The notes beneath the pieces are model-generated. The model did no database searches and was not told where the DNA came from. It was given only the letters and a program-made list of their open reading frames with translations. The translations under genes were made by a program, and so were the position numbers. Below, one piece after another: positions 59,808 to 64,000 of a DNA stretch of 64,000 bases; the first letter of the stretch is position 1, and every line of letters begins with the position of its first letter. This DNA comes from Streptomyces sp. NBC_01669 (lineage in GTDB: Bacteria; Actinomycetota; Actinomycetes; Streptomycetales; Streptomycetaceae). The stretch is from NCBI RefSeq assembly GCF_026339735.1, contig NZ_JAPEQG010000001.1, positions 1,984,001 through 2,048,000 of the forward strand, in the 5' to 3' direction.

Positions 59808-61046
59808 ATGCGTGGAGGCCGGGTCGTCGTCGTGGGCGGCAGCGTCGCCGGATGCGCCGCCGCACTGGCCGCGCACCGGGGCGGCGCCGACGAGATCGTG
59901 GTCCTGGAGCGCGCGCCGGGGCAGTTGGCGGAGCGGGGCGTCGGGCTGGCCGTGCACGACGACCGTTACGAGGAGCTTCGGTCGGCCGGGTATCTGGACG
60001 CGGGGATGCCCTGGATCCAGCTGAACCGCCGTCGCTGGTACGTACGCGGCGAGGGCGGCGCACCCCTCGGACAGCTGATCGGCGAGATGCCCTTCCCGTT
60101 CCGTACCTACAACTGGGGTCCGCTCTGGCGGGAACTGCGGACCCGGCTTCCGGGCGAGGTCGACTTCCGGACCGGCACCACCGTCGGCGCGGTGCGGCAC
60201 ACCCCGGACGGGGTTGCGTTACGCATCACGGGCGTCGACGGCAGCGACCGTACCGAGGTGTTCGACTTCGCCATCGGTGCGGACGGATACCGCTCCCTCG
60301 TCCGCACCGAGGTCTGCGCCGGGCTCGCCGCCGCGGCTCGCCCCGAGTACGCCGGCTATCTCGCCTGGCGCGGCGCCTTCCCCGTCTCCAGGATGTCCGC
60401 CGCCGACCGGCGGCTGTGGGACGTCGAGGAGTGTGCGTACGTCGTCTTCCCGGGCGGCCACGTGATCGTCTACCTCATCCCGGACGCCACCGGCGGCCAG
60501 CGGGTGAACTGGGTGCTCTACACCGCTCCTCCCCCGGATCTCGAGCTGTCGCTGGAGACTCCGACGAGCCTGCCGCCCGGCACGCTCACCGACGCCTTGC
60601 ACTCCCACCTCGCGTATATCGCCGCCGAGTTGCTGCCACCGTACTGGGGCCGCCTGGTCGGTCTGACCGCGCCGGACGAGCTGTTCGTCCAGCCGCTGTA
60701 CGACTTCACGGCGCCGCGCTACGCCACCGGCCGGCTCCTGCTGACCGGCGACGCGGCGACCGTGGCCCGCCCGCACACCGGTGCCGGTGCGGTCAAGGCG
60801 CTCCAGGACGCGACGGCACTGGAGTCGGCGCTCAGGTCCGCACCCCACTGGGCCGAGGCACTCCGCACGTACGACTCCGAGCGCACGGCGGCCGGCCGGG
60901 CCATGGTGGAGCTGGGGCGGCGACTGGGGCATGCCCTGGTGGAGGCCCCACCGGAGTGGGGCTCGATGGACCCGCCGGCGCTGGAAGCCTGGTGGCAACG
61001 GGCCGCTGCGGCCGGAGGGTTCGGTGGCCGCGCCCTGAAGGCATGA
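59808..61046 (+). CDS. FAD-dependent monooxygenase
   Basis: A 412-residue flavoprotein of the PHBH/kynurenine-monooxygenase type. The Rossmann start is RVVVVGGSVAGCAAALAAHRGGADEIVVLERAPGQLAERGVGLAVHD, the middle has FAIGADGYRSLVR (DG motif) and the third FAD motif is LLLTGDAATVARPHTGAGAVKALQDATAL. RRWYVRGEGGAPLG and YAGYLAWRGAFPVSRM are in the substrate-binding half. It probably hydroxylates an aromatic or polycyclic compound. GAGGAG lies upstream of the ATG. It follows the truncated TetR gene. Confidence 0.88.
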   Translation: MRGGRVVVVGGSVAGCAAALAAHRGGADEIVVLERAPGQLAERGVGLAVHDDRYEELRSAGYLDAGMPWIQLNRRRWYVRGEGGAPLGQLIGEMPFPFRTYNWGPLWRELRTRLPGEVDFRTGTTVGAVRHTPDGVALRITGVDGSDRTEVFDFAIGADGYRSLVRTEVCAGLAAAARPEYAGYLAWRGAFPVSRMSAADRRLWDVEECAYVVFPGGHVIVYLIPDATGGQRVNWVLYTAPPPDLELSLETPTSLPPGTLTDALHSHLAYIAAELLPPYWGRLVGLTAPDELFVQPLYDFTAPRYATGRLLLTGDAATVARPHTGAGAVKALQDATALESALRSAPHWAEALRTYDSERTAAGRAMVELGRRLGHALVEAPPEWGSMDPPALEAWWQRAAAAGGFGGRALKA

Positions 61047-61298
61047 CGCCGGACCCGGACCCGTCCCGCTCAGGTCCGGCCCCCCACAGCCACAAACCCG
61101 TCGATCGGCACCGACAGGGGTTGCGAACTGCTGTCGGTTTGCTGCGCTGAAGTGAATTGGAGCGAGCGGGAGTGAGTCCCTGTCGGGGTGGTTCACAGGG
61201 GTGGGAACGGGGGTTCCGGGGTCGAATGTGTGACCTTTGGTGCCTGCGTTTGTTGGGCTGGGTGGCGGATGTCCAGCCTTGCGGGAGGGGGTGGTGTG

Positions 61299-61610
61299 GT
61301 GGGTGGTGTGCGGGAGCCGGCCGCGCCCTTCGTGGTGCCTGGGCCTTGCGGGGTGGCGGTCCGGGACCGTCTGGGGCACCTCACGGCCCGGGACGAGACA
61401 GTGCTGCGTGCGGTCGGTGAGCACCAGGGCCGTCTGGCTTCCCGTGATCTCAAGGCCCGCCGGCTTCTCGGCCGTGGGCCCGCCAGCCGCCACCGTCCGA
61501 TCTTCTCGGTGCCCCCGCGCGCGACCGGGTCCGTGGAGTCCGCCATCGTGGTCGCCAGATCAGTGCCCCCTCAAGCGACCCCTCCGCAGCAAGCGTGCTC
61601 TCGGTGGTGA
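61299..61610 (+). pseudogene. Degenerate gene fragment resembling a TnpB-type protein N-terminus
   Basis: The frame from GTG 61299 reads MGGVREPAAPFVVPGPCGVAVRDRLGHLTARDETVLRAVGEHQGRLASRDLKARRLLG, which resembles from memory the start of Streptomyces TnpB-related (IS200/IS605 accessory) proteins, then loses sense and stops after 103 codons. In another frame the same stretch continues with KRAL and SSLTGAIH pieces, as after a frameshift. The rest of 61047-61298 and 61611-61893 holds no gene that I can support. Confidence 0.35.
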
Positions 61611-61893
61611 TCCACTCGTCGCTCACGGGCGCGATCCACCTTGTCGGCGGGCCGCGCAAGCCCCCCGGCCTGCGCTGCAGGGATCGCGTTGCACACCGGC
61701 TGACGACTGGCACCCACCACGAGGCACGGCGTGTTACCGCACATTCCGGAGTCGGACACAAGCGCCTCAAGGCATGATCAACATCACCACACTCAGCCCA
61801 AGGTTGGCCATGGTTCCCCCAGTTGATCCTTTTTCCCAAGTAAAACTTTGGAATGGATTCCCTATATGATCATCTCGGCATTGCCGCAGAAAT

Positions 61894-61915
61894 ATGCATT
61901 TGGCATGCATTTGAC
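61894..61915. repeat. Tandem 11-bp repeat upstream of the secreted protein gene
   Basis: ATGCATTTGGC (61894-61904) is followed directly by ATGCATTTGAC (61905-61915), one mismatch. The stretch lies in an AT-rich segment (from about 61780) unlike the surrounding GC-rich DNA, immediately before the ribosome site and ATG at 61934. Confidence 0.6.
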
Positions 61916-61933
61916 ATGTAAGAGGGGGTAAGG

Positions 61934-64000
61934 ATGAACAGACGGTTCATAGCGGCGGCCACGTCGCTGGCGCTGTCCTTCACGCTCGCGCTGCAGACGG
62001 CGGGCGCTGTTCAGGCCGACGAGGCCTCAGGGGAGACGCAGTCGGCAACGGGTAAGAAAATCAACGGTCTTGAGCGAGTCACTGAAGCAGCTGACATCGA
62101 CTCGGCCAGGCTGGCCGCAGTTCTGACGGGTCATCGGGTCGAGGCGCTGTCCGAGCGCACCGGCGACTCCATTACCTGGGTGAATCCGGACGGATCGCTC
62201 ACCACCGACGTCGCGTCGGGCACTGTGCGGGTCAAGGAAAATGGCCGATGGACGCGGATCGACACCACTCTGGTCGACACCGGTAGCAGGCTGGAACCGA
62301 AGACCACGGTCGCGGACGTGGAGCTGTCCGACGGCGGGGCGGAGGACTTCGCCAGTGTCACCCGCGGTGAACGCACCTTCGGCCTGGACTGGGGCACGGC
62401 GCTGGCGGCTCCGCGGATCGAGGGGGACACCGCCGTGTACCCGTCGGCCGTGCCCGGCGGCGACCTTCATGTCACAGCGCTGCCGCACGGCTTCACCGAG
62501 TCGCTCGTCCTCAACAAGCGACCCAATGAGCCTGTTGAGCTGCGCCTGCCGGTGACACTGAAAGGCGTGAAACTGAAGAAGACCGCTGAGCGGCATCTGC
62601 GGCTGGAGGACAGCACAGGCGCACTCGTCGCCAGCGCCCCGGCACCGCGGATGTGGGGCACCGGCCTCGACCCTGTCTCGGGCGAGCCCCTGAAGGATGC
62701 GGAGATCGCCACGACCGTCGAGCAGACGGCCGAGGGCACCACACTGGTGCTGCGTCCGAGCCAGGAGTTCCTCAACGACCCGGACCTGACCTACCCCGTC
62801 ACCATCGACCCGACCACCACGCTGGCCGCGTCCACTGATACGTGGGTCGCCACCAACTACCCTGACTCCCAGCGGGGTTCCACGGAGCTGAAGGCCGGAA
62901 CGTACGACGCGGGTACGACGAAGGCGCGTTCCTTCCTCAAGTTCGACGTCGCCAAGTACACCGGCACCAACGTCCTCAGCGCAGAGCTGCGGCTGCACTC
63001 CTACTGGTCCGCCAGCTGCTCGACCGCGAGCTCGGGGGTGGAAGCCCGACGCATCACGCAGGGCTGGGACCCCAGCGCCGTGACGTGGGGCGCACAGCCC
63101 ACCACGACCGCGACCGGTGCCGCGGTCTCCAAGGCCGCCTATGGGTACAGCTCCGCGTGCCCGGCCAACTTCATGCGCTGGAACGTCACAGGCATTGCCC
63201 AGGCATGGGCCGACGGCGAAGCCAACCACGGCCTGCAGATCAAAGCCGTGGACGAGGGCGACTCCCTGAGCTGGCGCCGGTTCCGATCCGCCAACTACGT
63301 GGACGGCTCCCAGGGGCCCACAGAGCCCGCATTGTCCATCACGTACAACACGAAGCCCGGCGTGGGTGCCCCCGTCAGCCCGGCCTCTGGTGCCGTGACC
63401 GCTGACACCACGCCGACGTTGCAGGCGAAAGCCAGCGACGCGGACGGCAACACGGTCCGCGTCACCTTCGAAGTGTGGAACGCCGCCGGCACCACCCGGG
63501 TCTCCACGGGGAACTCCGCCTACGTCGCCTCCGGAGGGGCAGGCAGCTGGACGGCACCGGCGCTGCCTGCTGGCACCTACAAGTGGCGCGTGACCACCTA
63601 TGATGGAACCGACTGGAACGGCACCTGGTCTGTGTGGCGCACACTGACCATCGACACCTCGATACCCGCCGCCCCCTCCATTGCCTCCACGGCCTACCCG
63701 GACGACGGGCTGTGGCACGGTGACGCGGGCACCGCGGGCGCGTTCACTCTCACCGATCCGGCCGGCAAGGCCGTGTCCGTCGAGTACGCCCTCGACCAGG
63801 AGACCGTGCGCGCCGCGACGCTCACCGGCGGCAAGGCCGTTGTCACGATCACGCCCGCCACCCGCGGCGTGCACTCCCTGACCGCCCGGGTCAAGAACGC
63901 AGCCGGCACCTGGTCGGAGTGGGGTGAGTACACCTTCCGGGCGGGCTCACTCAGCGGAAATCTCTCCACCTCCTTCATCAACGAGATAGCCGAAACCCAC
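61934..64000 (+). CDS. Large secreted DNRLRE-domain protein, RHS/polymorphic-toxin type (N-terminal part)
   Basis: The open frame runs from ATG 61934 to the window end without a stop (689 codons). It starts with a signal sequence (RFIAAATSLALSFTLALQTAGAVQA), followed by a long beta-rich region and a DNRLRE domain (TWVATNYPDSQRGSTELKAGTYDAGTTKARSFLKFDV, about residues 297-470, ending LSWRRFRSANYVDG). Then come Ig/FN3-like repeats (VTFEVWNAAGTTRVSTGNSAYVASGGAGSWTAPALPAGTYKWRVTTYDGTDWNGTWSVWRT). Proteins with this N-terminus in Streptomyces are usually over 1,500 residues and end in RHS repeats plus a toxin domain. Cargo is beyond the window. AGAGGGGGTAAGG lies upstream of the ATG. Confidence 0.85.
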   Translation, partial: MNRRFIAAATSLALSFTLALQTAGAVQADEASGETQSATGKKINGLERVTEAADIDSARLAAVLTGHRVEALSERTGDSITWVNPDGSLTTDVASGTVRVKENGRWTRIDTTLVDTGSRLEPKTTVADVELSDGGAEDFASVTRGERTFGLDWGTALAAPRIEGDTAVYPSAVPGGDLHVTALPHGFTESLVLNKRPNEPVELRLPVTLKGVKLKKTAERHLRLEDSTGALVASAPAPRMWGTGLDPVSGEPLKDAEIATTVEQTAEGTTLVLRPSQEFLNDPDLTYPVTIDPTTTLAASTDTWVATNYPDSQRGSTELKAGTYDAGTTKARSFLKFDVAKYTGTNVLSAELRLHSYWSASCSTASSGVEARRITQGWDPSAVTWGAQPTTTATGAAVSKAAYGYSSACPANFMRWNVTGIAQAWADGEANHGLQIKAVDEGDSLSWRRFRSANYVDGSQGPTEPALSITYNTKPGVGAPVSPASGAVTADTTPTLQAKASDADGNTVRVTFEVWNAAGTTRVSTGNSAYVASGGAGSWTAPALPAGTYKWRVTTYDGTDWNGTWSVWRTLTIDTSIPAAPSIASTAYPDDGLWHGDAGTAGAFTLTDPAGKAVSVEYALDQETVRAATLTGGKAVVTITPATRGVHSLTARVKNAAGTWSEWGEYTFRAGSLSGNLSTSFINEIAETH

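Noticed and set aside
61571..61759. Short minus-strand frame as transposase piece
   Set aside because: No motif of a DDE or serine recombinase could be recognised, so I left it out as a gene.
1..64000. CRISPR array, tRNA or rRNA genes
   Set aside because: No set of regularly spaced repeats and no cloverleaf-like sequence with a CCA-type end or conserved T-loop was noticed.

Overview
The window is high-GC actinobacterial DNA and most likely a Streptomyces chromosome. The support is strong G/C bias at third codon positions, frequent GTG/TTG starts, many GTGA/ATGA start-stop overlaps, actinobacterial lineages such as mycoredoxin, F420-type flavoproteins and AfsQ/Cse-like two-component systems, and an allantoin-malate synthase locus as known in Streptomyces. 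Everything is called by reading motifs in the translated sequence; no database search was run. I see no tRNA, rRNA, CRISPR array or intact insertion sequence.

Region 1 (1-6.2 kb) is a leftward hydantoin/ureide catabolic block: N-methylhydantoinase subunits B (cut by the window edge) and A, then a nitrilase-superfamily carbamoyl amidase translationally coupled to a class III aminotransferase. Region 2 (6.5-12.6 kb) holds an A/P-rich hypothetical protein, a PPOX flavoprotein, a divergent XRE-regulator/methionine aminopeptidase pair with a repeated operator and apparently leaderless genes, a secreted gamma-glutamyltransferase and an anchored protein. Region 3 (12.8-21.6 kb) is envelope-centred: a lipoprotein-sensor kinase-response regulator operon, a MurJ-type flippase coupled to a FemX-type ligase, and, divergently, an L,D-transpeptidase lipoprotein and a secreted CocE-type hydrolase. 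Region 4 (21.7-24.9 kb) is a complete glutamate-type ABC uptake operon.

Region 5 (25-31.6 kb) contains a chloramphenicol-type MFS exporter preceded by a short leader ORF and hairpin and by a TetR remnant, then mycoredoxin, exonuclease III, a metallo-beta-lactamase-fold hydrolase and a PcaL-type fusion with an unusual Pro/Gln-rich N-terminus. Region 6 (31.6-39 kb) is a carbohydrate/polyol uptake operon (two paralogous binding proteins, permease, ATPase, ROK kinase) with a GntR regulator divergent from an inositol-dehydrogenase-like oxidoreductase; a palindromic operator lies between those two. Region 7 (39-43.9 kb) is a coupled P450-thioesterase-P450 cassette beside a NarL-type two-component system. 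Region 8 (44-48.5 kb) carries small metabolic and transport genes (EamA exporter, RibD-like reductase, SDR, aldo/keto reductase, ABM protein) with two unexplained intergenic repeats.

Region 9 (48.6-59.1 kb) is the allantoin-glyoxylate locus: allantoicase, allantoinase, a divergent IclR regulator (AllR) and malate synthase. Closely related 17-bp palindromes lie upstream of both the allantoinase and malate synthase genes, so allantoin breakdown and assimilation of the resulting glyoxylate appear to share one regulator. An ABC exporter/two-component module and a MobA-like nucleotidyltransferase sit between the two. Region 10 (59.1-64 kb) has a truncated TetR gene, an FAD monooxygenase, a degenerate segment resembling a TnpB-type gene, and the first 689 codons of a very large secreted DNRLRE-domain protein of the RHS/polymorphic-toxin kind that runs off the window.
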